A DNA stretch of 64,000 nucleotides. It comes from Paenibacillus sp. JNUCC32. GTDB taxonomy: Bacteria > Bacillota > Bacilli > Paenibacillales > Paenibacillaceae. A program made the position numbers and the translations under genes. A model generated the notes under the pieces. The model was not told the origin of the DNA, did not search any database, and saw only the letters and a list, made by a program, of their open reading frames with translations. Location: positions 1,240,001 through 1,304,000 of the forward strand of contig NZ_CP062260.1 in assembly GCF_014863545.1 (NCBI RefSeq), read 5' to 3'. Positions 43,804 through 52,270 of the stretch are shown here, one piece after another. Positions within the stretch are counted from its first letter, which is position 1. Each line of letters begins with the position of its first letter.

Positions 43804-44517
43804 CTATTGATCCTCCCATGTGTTATATTTCAGAAATTTACGGCACATTACATATTTGGATGCCGATTGCCGGTTGAGGCCTTCCAACTGCAGCGCGATT
43901 TTGATGTAATCCGGAATGTACTCGTCGTATTTGACCTCGAGTATGATCAGATTCTCATCGATCGCCCGGATCGGCAGCAGGTTTCGATTGAACAGTTCCG
44001 TGGAGTGCAGGCCGGTTCTCAGCTCCTTGTCAAACGTAATCCGCACATTTCCGTTAGCGCAGACGTAAGGCTCGCGGACATAATCGACAATGACCTTGGG
44101 CCGCAGCAGCTTATGCTTCATCTCGTGGTACAGCTCCATCATCAAAGGCTTATCCGGCTGGTAGAGACAGTCGTATTGTCCGGCCATGATCTGATCGGTC
44201 ATCTCCCTTGTGAGCGGCTCCTTCAGCTTGGCGATGTAATCCCGGAATTTGATTTTCTTCTCAAAATGGATCGTGTCGTCGGCTACGTTATAAATACGGA
44301 TGCGGTATTTCACCCGATCCCGGACGCCCGCCAGCTTCTCGTATAGGGCTTTATTATTGATATCATCAAAGTACAAGCTTCGAATGTGATATTCCCCGGC
44401 GGGTCCGGCATGCTGATCGTAGGTCACCAAATTCTTCAATCGTTGGCTGATGATCCGATATTGGTGAAGATTCACGAAGAACTTCAGCTCGTTCCGGTAT
44501 TTTAATGGGGTTGTCAT
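43804..44517 (-). CDS. VTC-domain polyphosphate polymerase
   Basis: A 237-residue protein made of one VTC (triphosphate tunnel) domain: RNELKFFVN at the start, RSLYFDDINNKALYEK, VKYRIRIYN, FEKKIKFRDYIAKLKEPLT, PKVIVDYVREPYV, NVRITFDKELRTG and the terminal glutamate strand LIILEVKYDEYIPDYI. In eukaryotic Vtc4 this tunnel polymerises the gamma-phosphate of ATP into polyphosphate. The many Lys/Arg/Glu residues lining the tunnel are retained, so it is probably active. It has no membrane segment of its own; the DUF4956 protein encoded next would supply one. Direct repeats resembling a PhoP box lie about 100-125 bases upstream. Confidence 0.92.
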   Translation of the reverse strand: MTTPLKYRNELKFFVNLHQYRIISQRLKNLVTYDQHAGPAGEYHIRSLYFDDINNKALYEKLAGVRDRVKYRIRIYNVADDTIHFEKKIKFRDYIAKLKEPLTREMTDQIMAGQYDCLYQPDKPLMMELYHEMKHKLLRPKVIVDYVREPYVCANGNVRITFDKELRTGLHSTELFNRNLLPIRAIDENLIILEVKYDEYIPDYIKIALQLEGLNRQSASKYVMCRKFLKYNTWEDQ

Positions 44518-44613
44518 GTTTCCACCTCGTTTCTCTCTGTCTTTCGTATGCTTGTTTGCTTACGAGATCTATCCTATCAATCGTTCCTGATATCTTTCTT
44601 AAGCGCGGCTGAA

Positions 44614-44641
44614 TGTAAACTGAATGTTTTCGCAATGTAAA
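44614..44641 (-). promoter_or_regulatory. PhoP-box-like direct repeats upstream of the VTC operon
   Basis: Read on the minus strand: TTTACA (44641-44636), AAAACA (44630-44625) and TTTACA (44619-44614), separated by 5-base spacers, giving an 11-base period. This matches the TT(A/T/C)A(C/T)A pattern of B. subtilis PhoP boxes, though only three repeats are seen and no clean -10 box follows at the expected place. Confidence 0.45.
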
Positions 44642-44765
44642 ATGAAGGCATTGAAGAAATAAACAATGTCATATATCAGTGATCTTTATTTCCTCGGCAT
44701 GGGTAAGAAGGGAGGTCCCCCTGCTGGCGCAATTATGGTAGGATGAAACTATATTCGGGAAGAGA

Positions 44766-46127
44766 ATGGAACGATGCGTCTTGATGTATTATGTGTTCGC
44801 GCTTTGGACTGCAGCGGCCGTGCTGCTGTTCAATCAGCCTCGAAGCGAGGTGAACCGCTGGGCGGCTTTTTTCCTGTGGAGTGCAGGGATTGGGGGGTTG
44901 ACGGACTGGCTAGCGCCTTCCGGTTTTATTGCGACCGCCTACGGGCCGTGGATTCAATTCCTCAACCATACCCTGACACCTTACGGCGTGTTGATATTTT
45001 GCATGGTGTATACCGGCAGGCCCCGGCACCATAGGAGAAAACGTGATCTCAAAATAGGCCTGCTGCTGCCTGTGTTCGCGATGCTGGTCCAGGTGCTCCT
45101 TACGAAAGATTACCGGATTCATTACGGATGGCTGTTCGTATGGACCGGCCCGTATTATGTTGCTGCATGCGCTCTGCTCATTGGAGCCTTATCCTCTGAG
45201 AAGAACCCGCAGAAACGCAAAAGCATGTGGATTACCACCTGGATTATGGTGCCAACCTTGCTCGGTGTGATGCTGTTGATAAATGTAGGGAATGTCATCT
45301 GGCCCGGTTACGATTCATTCCGGTACGTATCCCTGTTTATTCTGTATTCGATGGGCGTTGCCGTCATCTGCACCTTTGTGTACGGCGTCCTGGGCGTCCG
45401 CCTGAAATTCGAGCGCGATCCGCTGGATCGCACGATGCAAGCGGTCAGCTCGGGTACAACGATGCTGAATCATACCATCAAGAACGAGGTCGGGAAAATC
45501 GCCATGAGCACCGATAACGTGAAGCGGCTGCTGTCGCCGGATAACGAAACGGCCCTGGAGCAGCTTGATGTCATCGCTAACGCTTCCAAGCATTTGTTAG
45601 CGATGACAGGGCGCATGCAGCAGCAGATGAAGGCGTTTAAGCTGGTGGAACAGCCTGTCCGCGCGGATCAGCTGCTTGCTGAACTGCAGCTTCGCGAACA
45701 GGAACGGCTGCGCAGCCATGGCATCGAGTTAAAGGTGCTGTGCACACAGCGTCCCTGGCTGCTTGCGGATGCCGTCCATTTGAAGGAAGCGATCAGCAAT
45801 CTCATAAGCAATAGCGTCGAGGCGATGCCTGACGGAGGAGTGATCGCGTTGACGGTAACGGCCGACCGCAAGGGAGCCGCGATTTCCGTCAAGGATAACG
45901 GCATGGGCATTCCGGAAGAGCAGCAGCCGCTTGTGTTTGAACCGTTCTACAGCACCAAGGGCCACAGGAAGTCAAACTTCGGACTTGGCCTTACCTATGC
46001 GTACAACGTGATGAAGAAAAGCGGCGGCTCCGTGGGATTGGAGAGCCGCGAATCGGTCGGTACCGAGATCACGTTGTATTTTCCCCGCAGCAAAATCATT
46101 CGTTTATCCGGGAGGGAAGAGCCTTGA
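44766..46127 (+). CDS. Sensor histidine kinase with N-terminal multi-spanning sensor
   Basis: A 453-residue membrane kinase. The first about 215 residues form seven membrane helices (an MHYT/7TM-like sensor with no large extracellular domain). The dimerisation region holds the likely phospho-His in MLNHTIKNEVGKIAMS (about residue 238). The ATPase domain shows the N-box ISNLISNSVEAMPDGG, G1 DNGMGIPEE, F-box EPFYSTKGHRKSNFGLGL and G2-like GGSVGLESRESVGTEITLYF. The signal is unknown. The start is uncertain (44766 or 44784). The response-regulator start overlaps its stop by 4 bases. The long 5' region (44518-44765) is shared with the divergent VTC operon. Confidence 0.88.
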   Translation: MERCVLMYYVFALWTAAAVLLFNQPRSEVNRWAAFFLWSAGIGGLTDWLAPSGFIATAYGPWIQFLNHTLTPYGVLIFCMVYTGRPRHHRRKRDLKIGLLLPVFAMLVQVLLTKDYRIHYGWLFVWTGPYYVAACALLIGALSSEKNPQKRKSMWITTWIMVPTLLGVMLLINVGNVIWPGYDSFRYVSLFILYSMGVAVICTFVYGVLGVRLKFERDPLDRTMQAVSSGTTMLNHTIKNEVGKIAMSTDNVKRLLSPDNETALEQLDVIANASKHLLAMTGRMQQQMKAFKLVEQPVRADQLLAELQLREQERLRSHGIELKVLCTQRPWLLADAVHLKEAISNLISNSVEAMPDGGVIALTVTADRKGAAISVKDNGMGIPEEQQPLVFEPFYSTKGHRKSNFGLGLTYAYNVMKKSGGSVGLESRESVGTEITLYFPRSKIIRLSGREEP

Positions 46128-46762
46128 ATCGAATACACGTCTTTCTGGTCGAGGACGATCCGGATTGGATTAAATCAATGACCGTTTTTCTGAATGCGCG
46201 GGAGGATATGATCGTGGTCGGCGCGGCCGAGTCCCCCGAACAAGCGATTGCGATGGCGGAAGTCCTGTCCTTCGATATCGTGCTTATGGATATTCAGCTG
46301 ACGGCGGGCCGACTCGACGGCATCTACGCGGCTGCAGAAATCCATGAACGAAAGCCCGAGGCCAAGGTGATCATGCTGACCTCGCTGGATGACGAGTTGG
46401 TGATCATGCAATCCTATACGGCCGGAGCCGTCAATTACATTGAGAAATCGAATTTCGAGGAATTGCCGGCCGCAATCCGAAGCGCCGTACATCAACCGGG
46501 ATCGATGGAGGTGCTGCTCAAGGAATTTGCCCGACTCAAGCGCGAAGAACAGCTGCGGAGCTTGACGCCGGCGGAACGTGAAGTGTTTGATCTGTTGGAT
46601 GAGGGTTTCACCCATTCCCAAATGGAGAAGAAGCTGTTCAAAACCGAGAGCACGCTCAAGAATCAGATCAATAAAATTCTGAAAAAGCTCGGGGTGAGGA
46701 GCAGCAGGGAGGCCGTGGAGAAGGTCCGCCGAAAAGGGATCGTGAGAGAGAACGACAACTAG
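46124..46762 (+). CDS. LuxR-type response regulator
   Basis: A 212-residue regulator. The receiver domain (1-120) has the acidic pair EDDP, the phospho-acceptor Asp in VLMDIQL (about residue 57), a Thr in MLTS and Lys in IEKSN. The C-terminal HTH (about 145-205) is of the NarL/LuxR class: LTPAEREVFDLLDEGFTHSQ, then TESTLKNQINKILKKLGVRS. It pairs with the kinase encoded just upstream; its targets could include the divergent VTC operon, but that is only positional inference. The start is a TTG at 46124 with GGGAGGG upstream. A terminator follows at 46799. Confidence 0.93.
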   Translation: MNRIHVFLVEDDPDWIKSMTVFLNAREDMIVVGAAESPEQAIAMAEVLSFDIVLMDIQLTAGRLDGIYAAAEIHERKPEAKVIMLTSLDDELVIMQSYTAGAVNYIEKSNFEELPAAIRSAVHQPGSMEVLLKEFARLKREEQLRSLTPAEREVFDLLDEGFTHSQMEKKLFKTESTLKNQINKILKKLGVRSSREAVEKVRRKGIVRENDN

Positions 46763-46798
46763 CTTCGGGACGGAAGACGGATCATATGGAAGAAATGG

Positions 46799-46838
46799 AA
46801 GAGGTACTACGAAACGTAGTACCTCTTCTTCGTTTGTT
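46799..46838 (+). terminator. Terminator after the two-component genes
   Basis: AAGAGGTACTACG and CGTAGTACCTCTT form a perfect 13-bp stem with a 3-base loop, followed by CTTCGTTTG. Confidence 0.85.
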
Positions 46839-46946
46839 CTATAAAAGTGAGGTCTAACGGGGAATCCCCCTCAGCGGTAAAATGGCTTGTAAATAGAGGG
46901 GCCCGGCTGTCACCGAGAAGGGTTATCCATTAGGAGCTGAGTGCGC

Positions 46947-47906
46947 ATGAAGAGAAATCCGATCTATGTTGAACTCGACATCAAGACGGATATGGAAACA
47001 TTGTGGTCATTGACACAGAGACCCGAGCTGCATCAACAATGGGATTTGCGTTTTTCCGAGATTCATGATTTGCCGCAGGCTGATTCGGACGTCCAGCGGT
47101 TTTTATACAAAACCCGCATCGGATTCGGACTGGAAGTTACGGGAACGGGCGCTACGAAAACGGCCGTGCACCCGAGGACCGGGAACCGGATCTCGGTGCT
47201 GCGATTCGGCTCGGATCAGCCCATTTCCCTGGTTAAGGAGGGGAGCGGCTATTGGAAATACGCCGACAGCGGCAACGGCGTCATCCGTTTCTCGACCCAA
47301 TACGATTACAGGACGCGGTTCGGCATGCCGGGGGCCTGGTTTGACCGCCTGCTGTTTCGGCCTTTATTCGGCGCAGCGACGGCTTGGAGCTTCGATGTGC
47401 TCCGATTATGGGCCGAGAAGGATATTCCGCCTACGGTCACGATCCGGAAGGCAATCATCCACGCTTTAAGCGTATTTATGCTGGTTGTTCTATGGTGCTA
47501 TGAAGGACTGGTTCCGAAGCTTCTGTTCCCGGAAGCGGGAGAGCTTGATCTGCTGAGGCAGTCGGGTTTGGCAGCCGGTCGGGAAGGGATGGTGCTGACC
47601 TTGCTCGGCATCACCGAGATCGGCGTCGGTTTATTGACATTGCTCTTTCACAAGAACCGGTTGTGGTACAGGCTGATCATGATCTTGCTTGCGATCTTGA
47701 TGCTTGGAGCATGGATGACGGATGCCGAATTAATGAAAGCCCCGTTCAATCCGTTAACGCTTAGCGGATCGATGATTGGATTCTGCTTCATGGCTTCGCT
47801 GTCCGCATCGGACTTGCCAAGCGCTTACCGTCCGGTTCGAAGACATAGAACTGTCCGTGGGCATACATCCGATAAAGGAGTGAATGAACATGACCTCGAT
47901 CTATGA
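46947..47906 (+). CDS. SRPBCC (START-like) and DoxX-like fusion protein
   Basis: A 319-residue two-part protein. Residues 1-155 form an SRPBCC/START-like lipid- or ligand-binding domain (MKRNPIYVELDIKTDMETLW, SLTQRPELHQQWDLRF and VIRFSTQYDYRTRFG). Residues about 165-300 contain four hydrophobic helices (LSVFMLVVLWCYEGLVPKLL, LLGITEIGVGLLTLLFH, MILLAILMLGAWMTDAELM, GFCFMASLSASDLPSAYR) of the DoxX-like type. The fusion suggests ligand binding coupled to a membrane redox/transport partner, but no function is known. ATG 46947 is preferred; a GTG at 46941 lies closer to TAGGAG. Its end overlaps the next gene by 23 bases. Confidence 0.75.
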   Translation: MKRNPIYVELDIKTDMETLWSLTQRPELHQQWDLRFSEIHDLPQADSDVQRFLYKTRIGFGLEVTGTGATKTAVHPRTGNRISVLRFGSDQPISLVKEGSGYWKYADSGNGVIRFSTQYDYRTRFGMPGAWFDRLLFRPLFGAATAWSFDVLRLWAEKDIPPTVTIRKAIIHALSVFMLVVLWCYEGLVPKLLFPEAGELDLLRQSGLAAGREGMVLTLLGITEIGVGLLTLLFHKNRLWYRLIMILLAILMLGAWMTDAELMKAPFNPLTLSGSMIGFCFMASLSASDLPSAYRPVRRHRTVRGHTSDKGVNEHDLDL

Positions 47907-48567
47907 GCAGGCGCTTGGAAGCCAGTTTCACAAGCTTCATCCTAAAATCCAGGAGCGGTTCGGGTTCGACAGCAAGGATAACGTCGCTTCGATCGGCGAA
48001 GGCATCATGGAAGAAATCTGGTACGCTCGATGGGCGGCGCTGCCGCTGCATATAGGTACGATGCGGCATATCATGTTTCCTAACCGGGGGAAAGGGATCC
48101 CGTTTCGGATTGAGAACTACGCTTATCGGGATGACTGGGGAAGAGAAACGGTGACGTGGTGCCGAAGTTTTGATTTTCCTGGCATTCGAAGACGATTTGA
48201 CGCCACGATGATTTATAGCGCACAGCGCAGCCGCGTCGTGGATTATTTGGGAAACAAACAGCACTTGGCAGTCGATCTTCGGATCGCTGCCGCGGAGCAT
48301 GGCGGAATTCGCATTCGATCGGGGGAGCAGAGGTTTTATGAAGGACGGCTGCAGTTTCGATTTCCCCGGTGGCTCACCGGAACGGCCGATGTATGCGAAT
48401 GGTATGATGACGAATATCAGTTATATCGAATATCCGTTGAGGTGGTCAACCCGATATTGGGGCCTGTCTTCCGGTATAAGGGAAGCTTTCAGGCCCGGAC
48501 CGTTCCTGCAGGCGAACGGGATGTCCCGCCCCATGTCAAACCGCTGCGGGTCGAGGCTAGAGAGTAG
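47884..48567 (+). CDS. DUF4166 domain protein
   Basis: A 227-residue soluble protein matching DUF4166: an N-terminal helix (SIYEQALGSQFHKLHPKIQE), RFGFDSKDN, RHIMFPNRGKGIPFRIENYA, GRETVTWCRSFDFP, and a C-terminal strand pair (YRISVEVVNPILGPVFRYKG). The function is unknown; similar domains follow saccharopine-dehydrogenase-like or transporter genes in other Bacillales. It overlaps the SRPBCC/DoxX gene by 23 bases, so the two are translationally linked. Two ATGs (47884, 47890) compete as starts after AAGGAG. Its last 11 bases overlap the stop end of the convergent MFS gene. Confidence 0.82.
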   Translation: MNMTSIYEQALGSQFHKLHPKIQERFGFDSKDNVASIGEGIMEEIWYARWAALPLHIGTMRHIMFPNRGKGIPFRIENYAYRDDWGRETVTWCRSFDFPGIRRRFDATMIYSAQRSRVVDYLGNKQHLAVDLRIAAAEHGGIRIRSGEQRFYEGRLQFRFPRWLTGTADVCEWYDDEYQLYRISVEVVNPILGPVFRYKGSFQARTVPAGERDVPPHVKPLRVEARE

Positions 48568-49849
48568 CGGAAGCATCCGGGGAAAGACCGCTGCCCTTGC
48601 GTTCGCGGAACATTCGGTAATATAGGAACGAGGAAATGACGTACAGCGTTCCGGTAATGCAGAAGGTGATTGCGTATCCCCAGTAGCTGCCGTATGTGGT
48701 GACCAATTTCGACTGTACGGGCCCCATCGTCGCCCAGCCGAGCATAAAGGCGGTTTGCGTGACGGAATTGGCGATGCCTCTCCGGTGATCCGGTACGCGG
48801 TCAATCAGAATCGACGACTGTATCGGATTGGCCGCATTCATCAAGGCTTGACGGAACAGGAAGCCGACCGATGCGATGAGGAGGACATTCGTGAAGCCGG
48901 TTAACAACAGGAAGGGCAAGGATAGGACTTGAAAGAGAACCACGGCTTTGACGGCTCCTACCCGATTCACCAGCGAAGGGCCGATCAGCATGGATACAAT
49001 CGTCATGACTTGTCCGAGCGATATCAGAATCCCAACCGCGGATAACGATACCGAGAAACGGTTGGTAAAATACAAATTCAAATAAGGAACGACCAGTCCG
49101 GACCCGAGGCCGATCAACAGTTGGGCAAGCGCGAACTGCCCGATGACTTTGAAATCTCCGATCCCGGAGGCGGTAACCGCTCCTCCAGGGCGCAGGGGTT
49201 GATCCGGGATGGGTGCATCCAGAGGCCGTGCATGCGCGTCGTTCTTGTCGGTCGTGAACAAGAGCGGGATAAATGCCGCAAAGGTTGCCAGACCGCCGAT
49301 GAACAGGGCCGTTTTCAAGCTATCGACCTTGTTCAGGCCGAATGCCTGCAGGGCATCCGCCAGGAAGCCGCCTCCCATGCTGCCTAACACTTGAGAAGCA
49401 AGCACAAGCGAGGCATGGATGCTAAAGATGCGCATACGAGCCGATTTCGCCGTATTTTCCGCCAGAAACGGAATCGCCAGCACCTGAAAAAAGGATGCGA
49501 ACAGTCCGGTGTATACCGCGAGACCAAGCAAGCTGAACTCACTCGCCAGAAAAGCTCGCGCAATCAGTCCGGTGCCGCTTAACAACGCGCCAAGGACCAG
49601 GATTCGCTTGCGGCTTCCGCGGTCGCCGATCAAGCCGATCGGGATAAACATCAATGCCGTGGCGAGGGATTGAATACTGACCACTGTTCCATTCATGGAG
49701 TCATTATAACCCAGGCCTTGTATGTACAAATTGTAGAGCACGCTGAACATGCCGGTACCGAACTGATACAGCACGTTAGCTAGAAAAAACAGCTTGATGT
49801 TGCGCGGCCAAGAACGCATTTCTTTTGCCGACTGTTGTATGAATCCCAT
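48557..49849 (-). CDS. MFS transporter
   Basis: A 430-residue, twelve-helix MFS protein. The signature in the loop between helices 2 and 3 is GLIGDRGSRKRILVLGALLS, and the second half has GIANSVTQTAFMLGWATMGP and IQSSILIDRVPDHRRG. The cytoplasmic loop holds a Pro-rich stretch (about residue 203-222). It resembles drug-efflux MFS proteins, but the substrate is unknown. The start at 49849 has AGGGGGG 7-8 bases upstream. It converges with the DUF4166 gene, overlapping by 11 bases at the stops (48557-48567). Confidence 0.88.
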   Translation of the reverse strand: MGFIQQSAKEMRSWPRNIKLFFLANVLYQFGTGMFSVLYNLYIQGLGYNDSMNGTVVSIQSLATALMFIPIGLIGDRGSRKRILVLGALLSGTGLIARAFLASEFSLLGLAVYTGLFASFFQVLAIPFLAENTAKSARMRIFSIHASLVLASQVLGSMGGGFLADALQAFGLNKVDSLKTALFIGGLATFAAFIPLLFTTDKNDAHARPLDAPIPDQPLRPGGAVTASGIGDFKVIGQFALAQLLIGLGSGLVVPYLNLYFTNRFSVSLSAVGILISLGQVMTIVSMLIGPSLVNRVGAVKAVVLFQVLSLPFLLLTGFTNVLLIASVGFLFRQALMNAANPIQSSILIDRVPDHRRGIANSVTQTAFMLGWATMGPVQSKLVTTYGSYWGYAITFCITGTLYVISSFLYYRMFRERKGSGLSPDASATL

Positions 49850-49940
49850 GATGATACCCCCTAAATTTTACAGCAGCAACCTCTATTCTAGCAGGTTCCA
49901 CGGGAGGGAGGAAGAAATATTATGTCGTCGTGGGGCTTGA

Positions 49941-49975
49941 TTGACATGCTATAGACAAAAATATAAAATGTCTAT
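49941..49975 (+). promoter_or_regulatory. Promoter with overlapping operator-like palindrome
   Basis: TTGACA (49941-49946), 17 bases, TAAAAT (49964-49969): near-consensus sigma-A promoter. ATAGACA (49951-49957) and TGTCTAT (49969-49975) form a 7-bp inverted repeat that flanks the -10 region, placed where a repressor would block it. It serves the DUF2087 regulator gene at 50007 and perhaps the GIY-YIG gene. Confidence 0.65.
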
Positions 49976-50006
49976 GTAAATAACTTTGGGGGAAGTGGTG
50001 TGTGCG

Positions 50007-50762
50007 ATGGACCTAAATGAACGCTTCTGGAATGCTTCCATAGATGAACTTAAACAAGGCTATATCGACGAAGGCCCCGTCTGGGTATGTCTCTTGTGCG
50101 GCAAGACGCTGGAGAAGGGGATCATCTACCCGGATGAGGATGTGCTGTACGAATCGGAACGATACATGACCGTTCATATCCGACGGGAGCATGGCTCCGT
50201 CTTTCAGTATCTGTCCGGCCTCGATAAGAAGCTGACCGGATTGACCGAGCATCAGAACCGGCTGCTGCAGCTCTTCTATCAAGGCATGAACGACAAGGAG
50301 GTCCAGCAGGAGCTCGGCATCGGCAGCGCGTCGACGATACGCAATCACCGGTTTGCCTTGAAAGAGAAGGAGAGGCAGTCCAAGGTGCTGCTGACCTTGA
50401 TGGAGCTGTTGAAGGAAAAGGACAGCCATGCTCCGGCGTTCGTGGAGATCCCCAAGCAGGCCAAAATGATCGATGAACGCTACAATGTTACGGAAGAAGA
50501 GAGGCAATCGATCCTAGCCAAGGCGTTCCCCGAGGGGACCGATGGCCCGCTGAAGACTTTTAAGCTTAAAGAGAAGCAGAAGTACGTCGTGCTGCGCGAA
50601 ATCGCCGCCCGTTTTAAACCCGATGTCTTGTATTCCGAGCAGGAAATCAACGATACGATCGGAAGAGACAATCCCGATTATGTGACCATTCGCCGATATT
50701 TGATCGAATATGGTTTTTTGGATCGCAAGGATGATGGAAGCCAGTACTGGCTAACGACATAG
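50007..50762 (+). CDS. HTH regulator with zinc-finger-like N-terminus and DUF2087 domain
   Basis: A 251-residue protein. A short zinc-finger-like unit (VCLLCGKTLEKG with HIRREHG, C-x2-C and H-x4-H, about residues 24-62) is followed by a LuxR/sigma-like HTH (LTEHQNRLLQLFYQGMNDKE, then GSASTIRNHRFALKEK, about 77-120), and a C-terminal DUF2087 (about 155-245: FPEGTDGPLKTFKLKEKQKY, then YSEQEINDTIGRDN and IRRYLIEYGFLDRK). Such proteins are transcription factors of unknown target. An operator-like palindrome in its promoter suggests autoregulation. The start is uncertain (GTG at 49998 is also possible). The GIY-YIG gene follows 28 bases on. Confidence 0.83.
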   Translation: MDLNERFWNASIDELKQGYIDEGPVWVCLLCGKTLEKGIIYPDEDVLYESERYMTVHIRREHGSVFQYLSGLDKKLTGLTEHQNRLLQLFYQGMNDKEVQQELGIGSASTIRNHRFALKEKERQSKVLLTLMELLKEKDSHAPAFVEIPKQAKMIDERYNVTEEERQSILAKAFPEGTDGPLKTFKLKEKQKYVVLREIAARFKPDVLYSEQEINDTIGRDNPDYVTIRRYLIEYGFLDRKDDGSQYWLTT

Positions 50763-50790
50763 ATGAAAGCAAGAAGGAGGCGTTAAGGCC

Positions 50791-51144
50791 ATGAATCGCA
50801 GACAGGAACTAAATCAGATGTACAAGGAGATCAAGATTGAAGCCGGCGTGTATCAAATTCGGAACACGAAGAACGGTAAAATATTCGTCGCCGGAACGAA
50901 CAATCTGAAAACCATGAACGGCAAGCGCTTCGAGCTGCAGATGGGGACAAGCTACAACAAGCCGCTTCAGCAGGATTGGAAAGAGTTTGGAGAGGATGCG
51001 TTTGTTTTTGAGATCCTGGAGAAGATTGAGCCGAAGGAAGATCCGTTCTTCGATTTGAAGGGTGCGGTCAGCAAGCGGGAAGCCTATTGGATCGAACGGC
51101 TGGAACCTTTTGGGGAAAAAGGGTATAACGGAGACGGAAAATAA
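50791..51144 (+). CDS. GIY-YIG nuclease-family protein
   Basis: A 117-residue protein with a GIY-YIG-like fold: AGVYQIRNTKNGKIFVAGTN (residues about 18-37; the 'GIY' appears as GVY and 'YIG' as FVAG), then FGEDAFVFEILEKIEP and KREAYWIERLEPFGEKGYN, with the catalytic-type Glu and Tyr. The motif is divergent, so nuclease activity is not certain. It lies after the DUF2087 regulator gene, and such pairs occur together in other Bacillales. AAGGAGG is 11 bases upstream of the ATG. Confidence 0.82.
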   Translation: MNRRQELNQMYKEIKIEAGVYQIRNTKNGKIFVAGTNNLKTMNGKRFELQMGTSYNKPLQQDWKEFGEDAFVFEILEKIEPKEDPFFDLKGAVSKREAYWIERLEPFGEKGYNGDGK

Positions 51145-51294
51145 GGCTTTTGTGTGGCGAACCCAGGCGTAGGACGTGAAATCATCCCCCTTCCATTTGC
51201 AATGCGCCGCAAGGGTAAGATATGATGAAATGAGCGGCTTAAATCGCTTCCATTCCTATTTCTTACTACACGAAAGCGAGACGTGAACACGATC

Positions 51295-52143
51295 ATGAGA
51301 TCCATTGCATGGGTAACCGACAGCACGAGCACTATCGACCCTGAATTCGCCAAGAAGCATCATATTTACATTGTGCCTTTGAGGTTGATTCTGGGCCAAG
51401 AGGCCTACAGGGAAGGAATCGACATATCGGCAGAAGCCTTTTATGAACGGATGAAAGACGAGCCGAAAGTCAGCAGTTCCCAGCCTCCCATCGGAGAATT
51501 CATTGAGCTTTACGAAACCCTGAAAGTGAAGTATGACGATATTATTGCGATTCACTGTTCTTCGGAGCTCAGCGGAACTTTGAATTCTTCCCTGCAGGCG
51601 GCCGAGATTGCCGAGGTACCCGTGGTTGGCATCGACTCTCAAGCGGGAGCGTTTCCGGTGCGCGAAATGATTATGTCCGGCATTCACTGGCACAGCCAGG
51701 GGGATACCGTACAGGTGATAAAGGATAAAATTCAGACCATGGTGCACAACATGTCGTTCTATCTCATACCGGCAAGCCTGCATCGACTTCATATCAGCGG
51801 CCGGGTGTCCGGTACGCAGCTGCTGCTGAGCAATTTGCTCCGCATACATCTGCTGCTCCGTTTTGACGAAGGCAAAGTCATTGTGGAGGAGAAGATCCGG
51901 ACGTTTAAGAAAGCCAAGCAGAAAATGATCGATATCATGAAAACAGACATACAGAAAATTAAGAAGGTGTGCATCATGCACGCGAACAACGTGGAAGAGG
52001 CCGAGGAGATCCAGAAGGAAATCAGCGGAGCTCATCCGTCGCTTAAGACCGAAATCATGACCTTTATCCCTGTTGCAGGCATCCATGCAGGCGAAGGCAC
52101 CATTGCCATGTCATGGATTAAACACCATCCTGCCTATTCTTAG
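51295..52143 (+). CDS. DegV family fatty-acid-binding protein
   Basis: A 282-residue protein of the DegV family, which binds fatty acids and delivers them to the FakA kinase (FakB role). It starts MRSIAWVTDSTSTIDPEFAK, the standard DegV start, then VSSSQPPIGEFIELYETL (the T/S-S-Q-P motif), AIHCSSELSGTLNSSLQAA, SQAGAFPVREMI, and ISGRVSGTQLLLSNLLRI, with VAGIHAGEGTIAMSW at the end. The GTG at 51283 is an alternative start. No fakA gene is nearby. It is a single gene; a small gene follows after 127 bases. Confidence 0.9.
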   Translation: MRSIAWVTDSTSTIDPEFAKKHHIYIVPLRLILGQEAYREGIDISAEAFYERMKDEPKVSSSQPPIGEFIELYETLKVKYDDIIAIHCSSELSGTLNSSLQAAEIAEVPVVGIDSQAGAFPVREMIMSGIHWHSQGDTVQVIKDKIQTMVHNMSFYLIPASLHRLHISGRVSGTQLLLSNLLRIHLLLRFDEGKVIVEEKIRTFKKAKQKMIDIMKTDIQKIKKVCIMHANNVEEAEEIQKEISGAHPSLKTEIMTFIPVAGIHAGEGTIAMSWIKHHPAYS

Positions 52144-52270
52144 TTATACTTCCGCCCCAGCCTGCAGATACTATTTGCAGGCTTTTGCTTTGCTTATCGA
52201 TTCTATTCTGCCCTCCGTGGTTTTATTATGTAATAGTAGGGATGAACCCAAGGAAAGGATTGAGGCAGAC

